Shown: one piece after another, positions 16,501 to 21,482 of the stretch
Layout of the letters: the number at the start of each line of letters is the position of its first letter
Position numbering within the stretch: position 1 is the stretch's first letter
NCBI GenBank assembly: GCA_038043285.1
Contig: JBBTCJ010000111.1
Location: forward strand, 1-21,482
DNA length: 21,482 bases
Origin: JBBTCJ01 sp038043285
Lineage (GTDB): Bacteria > Planctomycetota > Phycisphaerae > UBA1845
Direction: 5' to 3'
Translations under genes and position numbers: made by a program
Notes under the pieces: model-generated
What the model was told of the DNA's origin: nothing
Databases searched by the model: none
Seen by the model: only the letters and a program-made list of their open reading frames with translations

Positions 16501-16890
16501 GAACGAAACAAAGGTCACCGGCTTGTTGCCCATGTTGGCCTTTACGGCGAAGGTGAGGTTCGGTGCCGATCCGCTTTGCGTGATGCCGCCGCGAGGGTTG
16601 GAGCCCATGTTCGCGTTGTACAGGCCGTTCGTGTCCGTCTTTGCCAACGCGTTGAGAAATTCCGCGTACTGCGCGTTGGTCACCTCGTGCTTGGCGATGC
16701 GGTAGACGTAGGCAACCGAGCCGATGCCCGGGACGGAACCGGAGCGGACCGGATCCGCCGCGTTGCCGGGATTGCCCACCGTGGCCCATTCGAAAGTGAT
16801 CTGCGCGGACGCGGGCCTGGTCATGGTCGCCAACGACACGCACGAAAGAAACGAAACCAGCACCAACAGAAACCGTTTGTGCATTGACAT
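10558..16890 (-). CDS. giant secreted mosaic protein: FGE-like, EGF, FG-GAP, VCBS, CBM6-like, TSP3 and post-COAP-like domains
   Basis: This 2110-residue exported protein is of unknown function, probably a calcium-dependent surface or matrix protein. ATG 16890 is chosen for the AGGGA-type site about 9 bases upstream and a clear signal peptide (MSMHKRFLLVLVSFLSC, cleavage after PASA, residue 29). Domains: FGE/sulfatase-modifying-like, 31-321 (HEVTNAQYAEFLNAL, GGNVWEWNE, GLLGGSW, IGFRVA) with no cysteine at all; DUF4215/Myxococcus-type cysteine repeat, 322-365 (CGDGVIEGGEECDDGN); six EGF-like repeats between 367 and 1590; seven FG-GAP repeats, about 402-798; seven VCBS-type repeats, about 838-1203; CBM6-like domain, about 1284-1508 (GGRVIVEAENF); thrombospondin type 3 array, about 1600-1860; Ig-like region, 1868-1968; post-COAP-like C-terminus (RATGGGFI, ANFGFIVR, GGSIVIHRK). 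No membrane anchor, sorting signal or dockerin is seen. The three middle modules each split an EGF repeat. A promoter candidate lies at 16945-16973. Coding is certain; the domain names come from recognised motifs. Confidence 0.93.
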   Translation of the reverse strand: MSMHKRFLLVLVSFLSCVSLATMTRPASAQITFEWATVGNPGNAADPVRSGSVPGIGSVAYVYRIAKHEVTNAQYAEFLNALAKTDTNGLYNANMGSNPRGGITQSGSAPNLTFAVKANMGNKPVTFVSFLNAMRFANWLHNGQPTGVQDASTTESGVYTISDGLSETRSPDAQFFIPTENEWWKAGYHQPSVQGGDVDDYWLYPTARNSVPTVGTANAVGDIANPGANVANYNRGTDWNGQDGNVTTVGSGGALSESFYGTSDQGGNVWEWNERLVTASTRGLLGGSWNDFENGLRSSAQSNSGHPTGSVGGNIGFRVATRVVCGDGVIEGGEECDDGNVADGDGCSSLCTVEAGYACNTTGPSVCTDNDECALGTHDCDVNATCTNAPGVFNCICDRGYGTAHPVQKITAPDGVPGDWFGWPVSIERDVAIVGAQQWNNTNGSKPGAAYIYRLTAGAWEFERKLTALDGSANDRFGFSASVSGDVAVVGAFWDDDACPTSTTCNSGSAYIFQRDEGGLDNWGQVAKLTANDAQAADSFGGTVSLSGDVAIIGAAGDDDRGNLAGAVYFFRFVSGVWTQTQKLTASDGTGNDHFGAAVSVSGNVAIVGAWGDYTGSIQWTGSAYVFRYNSATDTWLEEQKLVLPDPKEYQFFGGAVSIDGDLAIVGNRNDGGGAAYIFRYASGLWSVERKLTALDGATNDWLGGSVAISGDVAIMGAYGNDNVGPDDGSGYLFHRQSGDWPQEEKLIAPDREAGDEFGSFVSIDGGYVVIGAPFDDDACLSDPDCDSGTAYFYTIDSFCSDIDECNLRLNSCDLRATCGNTDGGYICTCNAGYTGDGMAGERGALFSDSGQALGDAFTWKSLVGDIDNDGDEDIVSLEHDYYRVQVYVNDGTGLFSYSASKSFQRTTDHRSGTLSDLDGDGDLDLVIGGDGSSSGIFLYSGDGTGGFTETWSYTWPFAQIDAVNVGDIDANGSLDLVSIGYISDDASIQVFLDDGTGTFLRTAISLGADYSQAKDAALVDLDNDLDLDLAVAFESFFDVSGVEVFLNSNGALTGTGQSLVASYPYGLDAGDVDGDGDVDLVVGNQASYPNQVLFNNGSGTFTESGQSLGGEATNDVVLGDIDLDGDLDLVAINEGHGGRGYVVYDNDGSGSFAEREFGSNNFKHNGNLVDVDGDGDLDLVTGDYATGASNNHSPDQVLLNSPGCIAGGDDECALGTHNCDVNATCTDTAGGFTCACNSGYSGDGVTCTDDDDCTLMTANCDANATCTNTPGSFTCTCNAGYSDDASLTFLESGGRVIVEAENFSSRVNTSSHNWEIVPGEATGFPSQFSNFRGDGYIQVLPDVLLGSSHPLEGGGPNSPPNVDYRIRIITPGTYRLYIRWSSHDNNSDSFYANIVELSDGTTNLGGVPITPIADFYRFADFSDAQNFAATPWVAVAGFEQGNACCSGYEVSTDWTIAAAGDYTVRFGLREDGAAIDAFVLQLATLSAPTLNGPSASDTIPAGANGVSCTDIDECTLGTDNCDLNASCANTQGSFTCACNAGYSGNGVTCAEIDECLTSPCDPNATCTNNPGSFNCDCNTDYEGDGFVCTLIDACPGDPGKTDPGVCGCGVPDVDSDGDGAFDCVDPCPNANPDDSDGDGVCGDVDNCPSSANAAQTDSDGDGAGDACDACPFDPDNDADGDGVCGDVDNCPSSTNATQVDSDSDGLGDVCDSCPLDADNDIDGDAVCGDVDNCPSSANAAQADSDFDGAGDACDACPFDSDNDIDGDGICGDIDNCPSIANTAQTDSDLDGAGDACDACPLDADNDSDGDDVCGDVDNCPSNANAAQTDSDLDGAGDVCDVCPLDPDDDADGDGVCGDVDSCPLIPAGLAATLTYTGDMLLPIDDSGLATVSLSGVLRNAVDAALADVPLTFTVTGSLGGFAGECMATTGAGGQAACLLNLTPDVYTVSVESAQAGCPLAMVEALLVVFDPKVPRATGGGFILPKAESTLPAASPLDKANFGFIVRIDNNQAAAGNLEFQYKAASINLKSFDMTWYTVSSNSAMFQGGATINGVGLFTFRVRATDGDQTGGQPDSFDITIWAGTDTEAAQPIHRAKNDLAGGSIVIHRK
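11311..11955 (-). repeat. five tandem 129-bp units encoding thrombospondin type 3 repeats
   Basis: Five in-frame units of exactly 43 codons each begin DNCPS (for example DNCPSSANAAQTDSDGDGAG) and end DGVCGDV or a variant. The array starts at 11955 and ends at 11311, followed by a degenerate start DSCPLIPAG; a partial unit precedes it. Aspartates at D.D.DG.GD positions are those that bind calcium in thrombospondin type 3 repeats. Units differ at several codons, so the array is not newly expanded. Confidence 0.9.
12367..13041 (-). other. CBM6-like module inserted in the fourth EGF-like repeat
   Basis: These 225 codons lie between CNAGYS (the EGF fifth-cysteine side) and C-TDIDEC (the sixth cysteine, codon 12364-12366). 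The content includes GGRVIVEAENF, TPGTYRLYIRWSSHD and AGDYTVRFGLREDGAAIDAF, like carbohydrate-binding CBM6-type domains with an EAENF start. Hand-counted G+C over 12721-13020 is 151 of 300 (50%), against 60-70% in neighbouring coding lines. The boundaries are defined by the interrupted EGF pattern. Confidence 0.75.
13279..14376 (-). other. seven-unit VCBS-type propeller inserted in the second EGF-like repeat
   Basis: These 366 codons lie between CNAGYTGDG and the cysteine codon 13276-13278 that precedes IAGGDDEC. Seven calcium-loop units are visible, with cores GDIDNDGDEDIV, SDLDGDGDLDLV, GDIDANGSLDLV, VDLDNDLDLDLA, GDVDGDGDVDLV, GDIDLDGDLDLV and VDVDGDGDLDLV. Such sets of seven fold as a beta-propeller in known FG-GAP/VCBS proteins. 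Confidence 0.8.
14494..15684 (-). other. seven-unit FG-GAP propeller inserted in the first EGF-like repeat
   Basis: These 397 codons lie between CDRGYG and the cysteine codon 14491-14493 that precedes SDIDEC. Seven units share the pattern D.FG..VS..GD.AI.GA, for example DRFGFSASVSGDVAVVGA, DHFGAAVSVSGNVAIVGA and DEFGSFVSIDGGYVVIGA, spaced about 50 residues apart. This matches integrin-alpha-like FG-GAP propellers. Confidence 0.8.
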
Positions 16891-16944
16891 GACATCTTTC
16901 CCTTTCCGAACGGGGATTCTCTGTTTATCAGACCTCAAGCCGCG

Positions 16945-16973
16945 ATCGTACCGAAAGGAACTGCTCGATTCAA
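16945..16973 (-). promoter_or_regulatory. candidate promoter of the giant mosaic gene
   Basis: Read on the minus strand: TTGAAT (16973-16968), a 17-bp spacer and TACGAT (16950-16945). Each hexamer matches the consensus at 4 of 6 positions. The -10 box lies about 55 bases from ATG 16890. Confidence 0.35.
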
Positions 16974-17187
16974 GCGAAAACGGACTTTTGCGCCGTGATT
17001 GGTGCCGATCCGAACGTTTTGTCGTGCCGTTGTTCTGAATTCCCATTTGGCCCTTGCTTGAGCGACGTTCGCGGGCCAACCAGAGCCTGGCCTGTACCAA
17101 GACCAACCTCGGATTCAAACTCATTCTCCGTCGTTCACGGCGATTTCTTGCGGCCTTTTGCGGCGTTTACGAGTGGAGCGATCAAGC

Positions 17188-17325
17188 AGCACTTTGTCGG
17201 TAGCGTCTGTTGGCTGCCTTGGAACGTACCGTCGCCGCTCCTTTGCTCTCCCCGGTTTGGGTCGCCGCGCGTGCTAAAGCACGCGGCTCGCACGAGTTAC
17301 GCACGAAAGCTCACGACAAAGTGCT
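17188..17325. mobile_element. possible MITE-like element with 12-bp terminal inverted repeats
   Basis: Perfect 12-bp inverted repeats agcactttgtcg (17188-17199) and cgacaaagtgct (17314-17325) bound a 138-bp segment. Inside it a 7-bp stem cgcgtgc / gcacgcg with loop taaa spans 17268-17285. No coding sequence is present and I see no clear target-site duplication, so mobility is inferred only from the architecture. Confidence 0.4.
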
Positions 17326-17470
17326 CAGTTAGAGTTTAGTCCCACGAACCAAGCCCCGTGGATTTGCGTACAACAACCCAAGGTGGCAAACTCCGACAAG
17401 CTTCGGGAATGGTCGGATTACTTCGTGGATATTCCGCCAGCCGGGGGAAACGCGATAAGCTCCCAGAAGA

Positions 17471-17487
17471 CCGGCGTTGGACGCCGG
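17471..17487 (+). other. hairpin in the msrBA leader
   Basis: Perfect arms ccggcg (17471-17476) and cgccgg (17482-17487) surround loop ttgga, about 60 bases before the msrBA start codon. It could affect leader structure; no T-run follows, so it is not a convincing terminator. Confidence 0.4.
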
Positions 17488-17547
17488 CGTGCGGGCAGTG
17501 TTTCAATGAGCTGGAAGCCCGTGCCACACGGCGTTTGGAGTGGTTCT

Positions 17548-18663
17548 ATGACCACTCGTAGGCCACGCGCTGTCCTGATCGTTTCGGCCGTTGTCGCCGC
17601 CTCGATATCCGGTTGTAATCCACCCTCGCCTGAGGGTCGAGCAACGGGTAGGCAACCCGACGCCGCGAAGGTGGCGACGTCAACGCAAGCAACGGAAAAT
17701 AAGACGAAGGAACGCGAGATGAAGCCGGGTTATTCAAAGTCCGGTTACGATGTCACGCCGCTGTCGCGCGAGCGGGTCGCGGAGTTGGCCTCCGCGCTCG
17801 ACGCAGAAGCCTACGAGGTGACGCAGAAAGCGGGAACCGAACGTCCCTTCTGCGGCGGGCTTGTGGACAACAAGAAGGACGGGGTCTACGCCTGCGTGGT
17901 CTGCGGCCTGCCGCTGTTTTCCAGCGAACACAAGTTCAACTCCGGCACCGGCTGGCCGAGCTTCCATTCCGAGTTCGATCCCGATCACGTGGCGCGGCAC
18001 GCCGACCAAAGTCATGGAACGGTCCGCACGGAGATCAACTGCGCCCGCTGCGGCGCCCATCTGGGCCACGTCTTCGACGACGGCCCGAAACCGACGGGGC
18101 TGCGCTATTGCCTGAACTCCGCCTCCTTGAAGTTCCACGACAAGGGCACAGGACCGCAGCCGGACCGCGCCCCCGCGACGACCGAGGTCGCCTATTTCGC
18201 CGGCGGGTGCTTCTGGGGGATCGAGCACTATTTCCAGAAAGGGCCCGGCGTCGTCGACGCCGTCAGCGGGTACATGCAGGGCCACGTGGACAAGCCGGAC
18301 TACGAACGAGTCTGCCGTGACACCACCGGCCACGCCGAGTCCGTCAAGGTCGTCTACGATCCGACGAAGATCACCTATCGCCGCGTGCTCCAAGCGTTCT
18401 TTGAGATGCACGATCCGACGCAGCTCAACCGCCAGGGGCCTGACGTCGGCGAGCAGTACCGATCCGGCATCTGGTACGTCAACGACGATCAAAAGCGAGA
18501 GGCCGAGGCGTTGGTCAAGGAACTTCAGTCGTCCGATCGCTTCCGGGGGCGAAAGATCGCTACGCAAATCGAAGCCGCCAAGACGTTCTATCCGGCGGAG
18601 GATTACCACCAGGATTACTTGCAGAAGACCGGCGGCGCGTGTCACGTCGCCAATCCTTGGTAA
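17548..18663 (+). CDS. msrBA: lipoprotein bifunctional peptide-methionine sulfoxide reductase MsrB-MsrA
   Basis: The protein reduces both R- (MsrB) and S- (MsrA) methionine sulfoxide in oxidised proteins. It has 371 residues with a lipoprotein signal: MTTRRPR, hydrophobic core, lipobox ISGC with C23, so it should act on the periplasmic side of a membrane. MsrB comes first (about 65-205): EVTQKAGTERPFCGG, zinc cysteines 116/119 and 165/168 (CVVC, CARC), SGTGWPSF, HLGHVFDDGPKPTGLRYC with catalytic C188. MsrA follows (about 210-371): AGGCFWGIEHYF with catalytic C221, GHAESVKVVYDP, EQYRSGIWY, EDYHQDYL and a likely resolving C365 near the C-terminus (GGACHV). ATG 17548 is preferred over upstream in-frame ATG 17383 because GGAG (17537-17540) is 7 bases away and the lipoprotein signal begins there. 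Electrons must come from a separate thiol carrier, as no thioredoxin domain is present. The B-A order is one of the known fusion orders. Confidence 0.95.
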   Translation: MTTRRPRAVLIVSAVVAASISGCNPPSPEGRATGRQPDAAKVATSTQATENKTKEREMKPGYSKSGYDVTPLSRERVAELASALDAEAYEVTQKAGTERPFCGGLVDNKKDGVYACVVCGLPLFSSEHKFNSGTGWPSFHSEFDPDHVARHADQSHGTVRTEINCARCGAHLGHVFDDGPKPTGLRYCLNSASLKFHDKGTGPQPDRAPATTEVAYFAGGCFWGIEHYFQKGPGVVDAVSGYMQGHVDKPDYERVCRDTTGHAESVKVVYDPTKITYRRVLQAFFEMHDPTQLNRQGPDVGEQYRSGIWYVNDDQKREAEALVKELQSSDRFRGRKIATQIEAAKTFYPAEDYHQDYLQKTGGACHVANPW

Positions 18664-19102
18664 CGGGGCGTCGTTGAGTCCGTCTGCGGCGCGTAGGCCG
18701 CCTGTCGGTGCACCACCGGCACTTTTCCGACGTGCAAACCTCGCGAGTGCCACCCGGCACGCATGGGAAACACCGGAACGGCATCGGAAAACCGTTCCCG
18801 GAAACGGGAATTGCGGTATCGGATGGATCCCACCGGGTTCGAGTCCACGACACCCACACGTCACCATAACTAGTTGATTGACAACACTTTACAATCAATT
18901 CCGAGTTGGACTTCCGAGTCTGATCCGTCTTTCGTCAGCCTCTCCGGCGCGTTTGGCATGGCGGTTGTATAGGGCTTCCTGGGCGGTGCGAGAGGCAGAG
19001 CCGCGGGCCGTGTGGTCGTCCAGCGGATAGCGCTGTCCAGGAAGAGGCGTTCGTACCAAGGCGGGCCGGTGGGCCCAGTGGTTAGCCCGAAGGAGGTAGG
19101 CC
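18664..19102. other. intergenic region between msrBA and the cytochrome gene
   Basis: About 440 bp with no convincing gene. A perfect hairpin ttcccg-gaaa-cgggaa (18795-18810) lies about 130 bases after msrBA and could end its transcript, though no T-run follows. A 7-bp inverted repeat ttgattg (18874-18880) / caatcaa (18892-18898) sits in an AT-rich patch and overlaps a perfect TTGACA (18878-18883) without a matching -10 box. Minus-strand frames here have no recognisable family. The 3' end holds the cytochrome ribosome binding site. Confidence 0.55.
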
Positions 19103-19753
19103 ATGAGACGTGCAAGTCGGTTGATTCCGGTGGTGGTGGTTGGATTGTCGTTGGCGGCAATGATTGCGGTCGCACAGATCGTCCCCGGGGATTCATCGAG
19201 CTATCCCTCGGTGAGCATCGTGAACACCCCGCACAACTTGAACACCTATCCTGGTGTTTCGATTCCGGGCAACCAGATTTGCCTGCCCTGCCACACCCCG
19301 CACAATGCGTTGCTTTCCGGCGACGAGAACGTCCTGTGGAACCACGCTGAGACCACTCAGACGTTCGTGATGTACAAATCAACCGCCGGTCAGCCACAAG
19401 GATCAAGCAAGCTTTGTCTGAGCTGCCACGACGGCATCACCGCGATCGACAACTACGGCGGCAACGGTGGGACGGGGATCGTGATCACAGGCGATGCGGC
19501 CCTGGGAACCGACCTGTCCAACGACCACCCGATCGGCATCGAGTATCCGACTTCGCTTCCGGCAGAGTACAAGAACCCGAGCGCCTTCGCGCCGGGCATC
19601 GGCGGCGGACCGGGCGTCCGCCTGGTGCAGATCAGCGGCGTGGAGCGGGTCGAGTGCACCTCCTGCCACAACGTGCATAACAACGGACTGGGGTACTTCC
19701 TAAGGGTACCGGTGCAGGAGAGCTATCTCTGCCTGCAATGCCACATCAAGTAA
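19103..19753 (+). CDS. periplasmic four-heme c-type cytochrome (doubled CxxCH type)
   Basis: This 216-residue exported multiheme cytochrome is likely an electron carrier outside the cytoplasmic membrane. AGGAGG (19091-19096) lies 6 bases before ATG 19103. The signal peptide is MRRASRLIP, a hydrophobic core and AVA before QIV. Four heme-binding motifs are visible: CLPCH (C60), CLSCH (C105), CTSCH (C185) and CLQCH (C210, three residues from the end of the motif to the C-terminus). The surrounding patterns NTPHNLNTYPG and CLPCHTPHNAL match the doubled-CxxCH family, where the HNL-type histidine may supply a distal ligand. DHPIGIEYP between hemes 2 and 3 is also typical. Its partner is unknown; the NHL lipoprotein downstream is a plausible associate, but a terminator separates them. 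Heme attachment would need a cytochrome c maturation system located elsewhere. Confidence 0.93.
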   Translation: MRRASRLIPVVVVGLSLAAMIAVAQIVPGDSSSYPSVSIVNTPHNLNTYPGVSIPGNQICLPCHTPHNALLSGDENVLWNHAETTQTFVMYKSTAGQPQGSSKLCLSCHDGITAIDNYGGNGGTGIVITGDAALGTDLSNDHPIGIEYPTSLPAEYKNPSAFAPGIGGGPGVRLVQISGVERVECTSCHNVHNNGLGYFLRVPVQESYLCLQCHIK

Positions 19754-19838
19754 TCGCCTTGCCCACCGGCAGGCCTACTCCGTCGTGACGGCGGCCGCCA
19801 CGTGGAAATCGGCGGATCGGCGGCGGGGACAGAAATGA

Positions 19839-19881
19839 GGGCGCACGCGACGGACCATCGCGCGTGCGCCCCATTCTTTTT
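19839..19881 (+). terminator. rho-independent terminator of the cytochrome gene
   Basis: A perfect 11-bp GC-rich stem gggcgcacgcg (19839-19849) / cgcgtgcgccc (19861-19871) with an 11-base loop is followed by cattcttttt. It lies 86 bases after the cytochrome stop codon. This is the strongest terminator in the window. Confidence 0.8.
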
Positions 19882-19996
19882 GGCGGGCAGCCATCCCTTG
19901 GCCATCCGGTGGCGCCATCCGCGAATCGGACCCTCCGGGTACGCGACGTGCTGTACAGGCTCAAAGAGAAACGAAGGTGTTCGGCTGCCGTCATTC

Positions 19997-20025
19997 CGAA
20001 CGACGCGAAGACTCTCGTCGTTTCG
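19997..20025. repeat. hairpin repeat of the cattccgaac type
   Basis: Arms cgaacgacg (19997-20005) and cgtcgtttcg (20016-20025) pair over 9 bp with one bulged base. The preceding gtcattccgaac resembles short palindromic intergenic repeats found in many environmental genomes. Only one copy is present in this window, so its repeat status rests on memory. Confidence 0.4.
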
Positions 20026-20106
20026 AGGCTTACGGTCATTCGCGTTACTTCGGTTGCGTTCTGCGACCTCGGAAAGACTCGCGCTTCCGCCGGTAAGAGG
20101 CCGTGC

Positions 20107-20134
20107 TTCAGAAAAGTGGAACCCGTTGTAGAAT
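20107..20134 (+). promoter_or_regulatory. candidate promoter of the NHL lipoprotein gene
   Basis: TTCAGA (20107-20112), a 16-bp spacer and TAGAAT (20129-20134) match the consensus at 4 of 6 and 5 of 6 positions. Placed after the cytochrome terminator, it suggests separate transcription of the NHL gene. The leader would be about 85 bases. Confidence 0.4.
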
Positions 20135-20226
20135 GCCCCCGGCCTTCGGCGTGCGCGGAGCGACGAGGGCCGGTCTGTCGCGGCGGTCTCGATCCCCAGG
20201 GGTCGTATGCGTGGAGTCCCGGAAAC

Positions 20227-21432
20227 ATGAGTCGTAATGTCCGTTGGTCGTGCCTCGCGGCAGCCGTCTTCCTGGTCCTGGCGACAGGCTGTCGATCCAG
20301 CGCCAAGTCGGAAGGGGGTCTCCTTTTCTTTCCCGCGCCACCCGATCCGCCCCGCGTTCAGTTTCTCACCTGGGCAAGCGGCGCGGACGAGTTGGAGGGC
20401 GGGCGAGGCAGCTTCGCGACGTTTGTGCTCGGGGAAGAGCCGAAGGTCCGTCAAGCGATCCAGAAGCCCTACGGCATCGCGGTGCTCGACGGGGTGGTGT
20501 ACGTTTGCGACACCAAGGGATTGAGCTTGTGCCGCCTGGATTTCCGGGCGCGTACCTTCGGGGTGTTGGGAACCAGCGGCCCGGGTCGCCTGCGAAAACC
20601 GCTGAACGTGGCCGTGGATAAACTGGGGTACAAATTCGTCGTCGATTCGGACCGCAGGCAGGTCGTGGTGTTCGGTCCTGACGACGCCTATGTGACGGCC
20701 TTCGACGTGCCCCAACCGTGCAAGCCGGTGGACCTGGCCCTGTACGAGAATGAGCTCTACGTTCTGGACAACGACGATAGCTGTCAGATCGTGGTGCTGG
20801 ATCGGCAGTCCGGCAAGGTGTTGCGATCGTTCGGCGAATCCGGGGGCGGACCGGGGCAATTCAAGCTACCCAACAGCCTGGCGATCAGCCCCGACGGATA
20901 CCTCTACGTCAGCGACACGCACAATTGGCGGATTCAGAAGCTGACCCGCGAGGGCAAGCCGGTCTGGTCGAAGGGTCAGCCGGGATATCGGATCGGGCAG
21001 TTCGGTCGTCCGCGCGGAATCCGCATCGGTCCGGACGGAGTCGTTTACGTTGTGGACGGGGCCACCGAGATCGTCCAGATGTTCGACGCGGAGGGGCAGA
21101 CGCTGCTGCGGTTCGGCGGTCCGGGGGAGATGCCCGGCGCGCTCGGGTTGCCATCGACGCTGGCGATCGACAGCACGTCCATTCCGTACTTCAAGCAATA
21201 CGTGCACGAGAAGTTCAACGTAGACTATCTGCTCTTTGTCGTCAGCCAGTATGGCGCACATTTGGTGAGCGTCTACGCGTTCGGGTCGTTCCCCGCGGAT
21301 TTCAAGCTGGAGGGCGCGAAGATCAGGAGCTTCGAACCCGCGCCCATCCGAGAGGGGATCGGTCCGGTCGACGCGTCGGATTCGGAGGACGAACCGAAGC
21401 CGCGAACCGACGGGGCCGACGAGGGCGGATAG
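20227..21432 (+). CDS. NHL-repeat (six-bladed beta-propeller) lipoprotein
   Basis: This 401-residue exported lipoprotein probably mediates protein or ligand binding rather than catalysis. ATG 20227 gives MSRNVRWSCLAAAVFLVLATGC with lipobox ATGC (C22); TGGAG lies 10 bases upstream. After a short linker (FPAPPDPPRVQFLTWASG) come NHL-like blades, for example KPYGIAVLDGVVYVCDT, KPLNVAVDKLGYKFVVDS, LPNSLAISPDGYLYVSDT and RPRGIRIGPDGVVYVVDG, consistent with about six blades. The C-terminus (about residue 375 on) is an acidic, proline-containing tail (DASDSEDEPKPRTDG). Similar PPDPPR-type propeller lipoproteins occur beside multiheme cytochromes in Planctomycetota and Desulfobacterota-like bacteria (from memory), so it may be the first gene of an electron-transfer operon continuing past the window. 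An enzyme such as a lactonase is less likely, because the lipoprotein family has no catalytic signature. Confidence 0.92.
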   Translation: MSRNVRWSCLAAAVFLVLATGCRSSAKSEGGLLFFPAPPDPPRVQFLTWASGADELEGGRGSFATFVLGEEPKVRQAIQKPYGIAVLDGVVYVCDTKGLSLCRLDFRARTFGVLGTSGPGRLRKPLNVAVDKLGYKFVVDSDRRQVVVFGPDDAYVTAFDVPQPCKPVDLALYENELYVLDNDDSCQIVVLDRQSGKVLRSFGESGGGPGQFKLPNSLAISPDGYLYVSDTHNWRIQKLTREGKPVWSKGQPGYRIGQFGRPRGIRIGPDGVVYVVDGATEIVQMFDAEGQTLLRFGGPGEMPGALGLPSTLAIDSTSIPYFKQYVHEKFNVDYLLFVVSQYGAHLVSVYAFGSFPADFKLEGAKIRSFEPAPIREGIGPVDASDSEDEPKPRTDGADEGG

Positions 21433-21482
21433 GCCGCGGCGACCGGAGGAACGTTCGCGCCAAGCCGCATCCGGAGAGAGGG
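21433..21482 (+). promoter_or_regulatory. possible ribosome binding site of a gene starting beyond the window
   Basis: The last bases contain ggaggaac (21444-21451) and end in ccggagagaggg. A purine-rich tail this close to the NHL stop suggests a following co-directional gene just outside the window. No start codon is visible inside it. Confidence 0.25.

Larger units (their letters stand above)
16891..17547. other. divergent intergenic region
   Basis: About 650 bp separate the giant minus-strand gene from the plus-strand msrBA gene. It carries a candidate promoter for the giant gene (16945-16973), a MITE-like element (17188-17325) and a perfect hairpin in the msrBA leader (17471-17487). Open frames running in from both genes (to 17124 and from 17383) are upstream extensions without signal peptide or ribosome binding site and are not considered translated. 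Confidence 0.6.
19754..20226. other. intergenic region between cytochrome and NHL lipoprotein genes
   Basis: About 470 bp. It holds a rho-independent terminator (19839-19881), a hairpin repeat (19997-20025) and a candidate promoter (20107-20134). An open frame running from 19864 into the NHL gene is only its untranslated leader: it lacks a ribosome binding site and would bury the lipoprotein signal 121 residues inside the protein. Confidence 0.65.

Noticed and set aside
16891..17124. N-terminal extension of the giant protein to an ATG at 17124
   Set aside because: The 78 extra residues are polar and basic and would hide an excellent signal peptide; the start at 16890 has a purine-rich site upstream.
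18820..18870. gggttcgagtccacgacac resembles the T-arm of a tRNA
   Set aside because: The bases around the loop do not pair as a T-stem, and no acceptor, D or anticodon arm can be built upstream.
18878..18883. Perfect TTGACA as a promoter for the cytochrome gene
   Set aside because: No acceptable -10 hexamer lies 16-19 bp downstream; it falls inside a short inverted repeat.
18870..19406. 178-codon minus-strand frame under the cytochrome leader
   Set aside because: It overlaps the cytochrome start region with its AGGAGG site and heme motif, and has no recognisable family.

Overview
The window looks like a piece of a Planctomycetota chromosome, most likely a Phycisphaerae-like or related lineage. 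This is inferred from protein style, because no rRNA or tRNA gene is present. Pointers are the high G+C (41 of 60 bases at 5041-5100, inside pyrB) and several large secreted proteins built from dockerin-like EF-hand pairs, cysteine-rich modules, EGF-like and thrombospondin type 3 repeats, and a formylglycine-generating-enzyme-like domain. Structured intergenic repeats are also frequent.

Layout. (1) 1-340 is a repeat-rich intergenic region ending in a good sigma-70-type promoter. (2) 341-2260 (+) encodes a parallel beta-helix protein with a dockerin-like C-terminus; inverted copies of a 77-bp structured repeat lie on either side of it. (3) 2337-3046 is mostly non-coding, with one doubtful small gene. 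(4) 3047-4252 (+) encodes a secreted protein with a cohesin-like region and cysteine-rich C-terminal modules. (5) 4419-5531 (+) is pyrB, convergent with (6) 5542-6357 (-), a DUF502 membrane protein; a hairpin sits between them. (7) 6761-10330 (-) is a 1189-residue cysteine-rich secreted protein with a cohesin-like region and a C-terminal dockerin. (8) 10558-16890 (-) is a 2110-residue secreted mosaic protein. (9) 16891-17547 is a divergent intergenic region holding a possible MITE-like element. (10) 17548-18663 (+) is a lipoprotein MsrB-MsrA fusion. (11) 19103-19753 (+) is a four-heme c-type cytochrome followed by a strong terminator. (12) 20227-21432 (+) is an NHL-repeat lipoprotein.

How the genes fit together. 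Housekeeping functions (pyrimidine synthesis, DUF502) are interspersed with an extracytoplasmic set. Four exported multidomain proteins carry calcium-binding modules (dockerin, EGF, TSP3, FG-GAP/VCBS), which suggests cell-surface or extracellular scaffolding. The lipoprotein methionine sulfoxide reductase would repair oxidised exported proteins, and the cytochrome and NHL lipoprotein point to periplasmic or outer-surface electron transfer. No mobile-element protein, phage gene, CRISPR array or defence system is visible.

The most unusual observation is in the 2110-residue protein. Three unrelated modules (an FG-GAP propeller, a VCBS-type propeller and a CBM6-like domain) each interrupt an EGF-like repeat at the same place, between its fifth and sixth cysteines. 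The inserted DNA is lower in G+C than its surroundings, so EGF loops look like preferred sites of domain acquisition.
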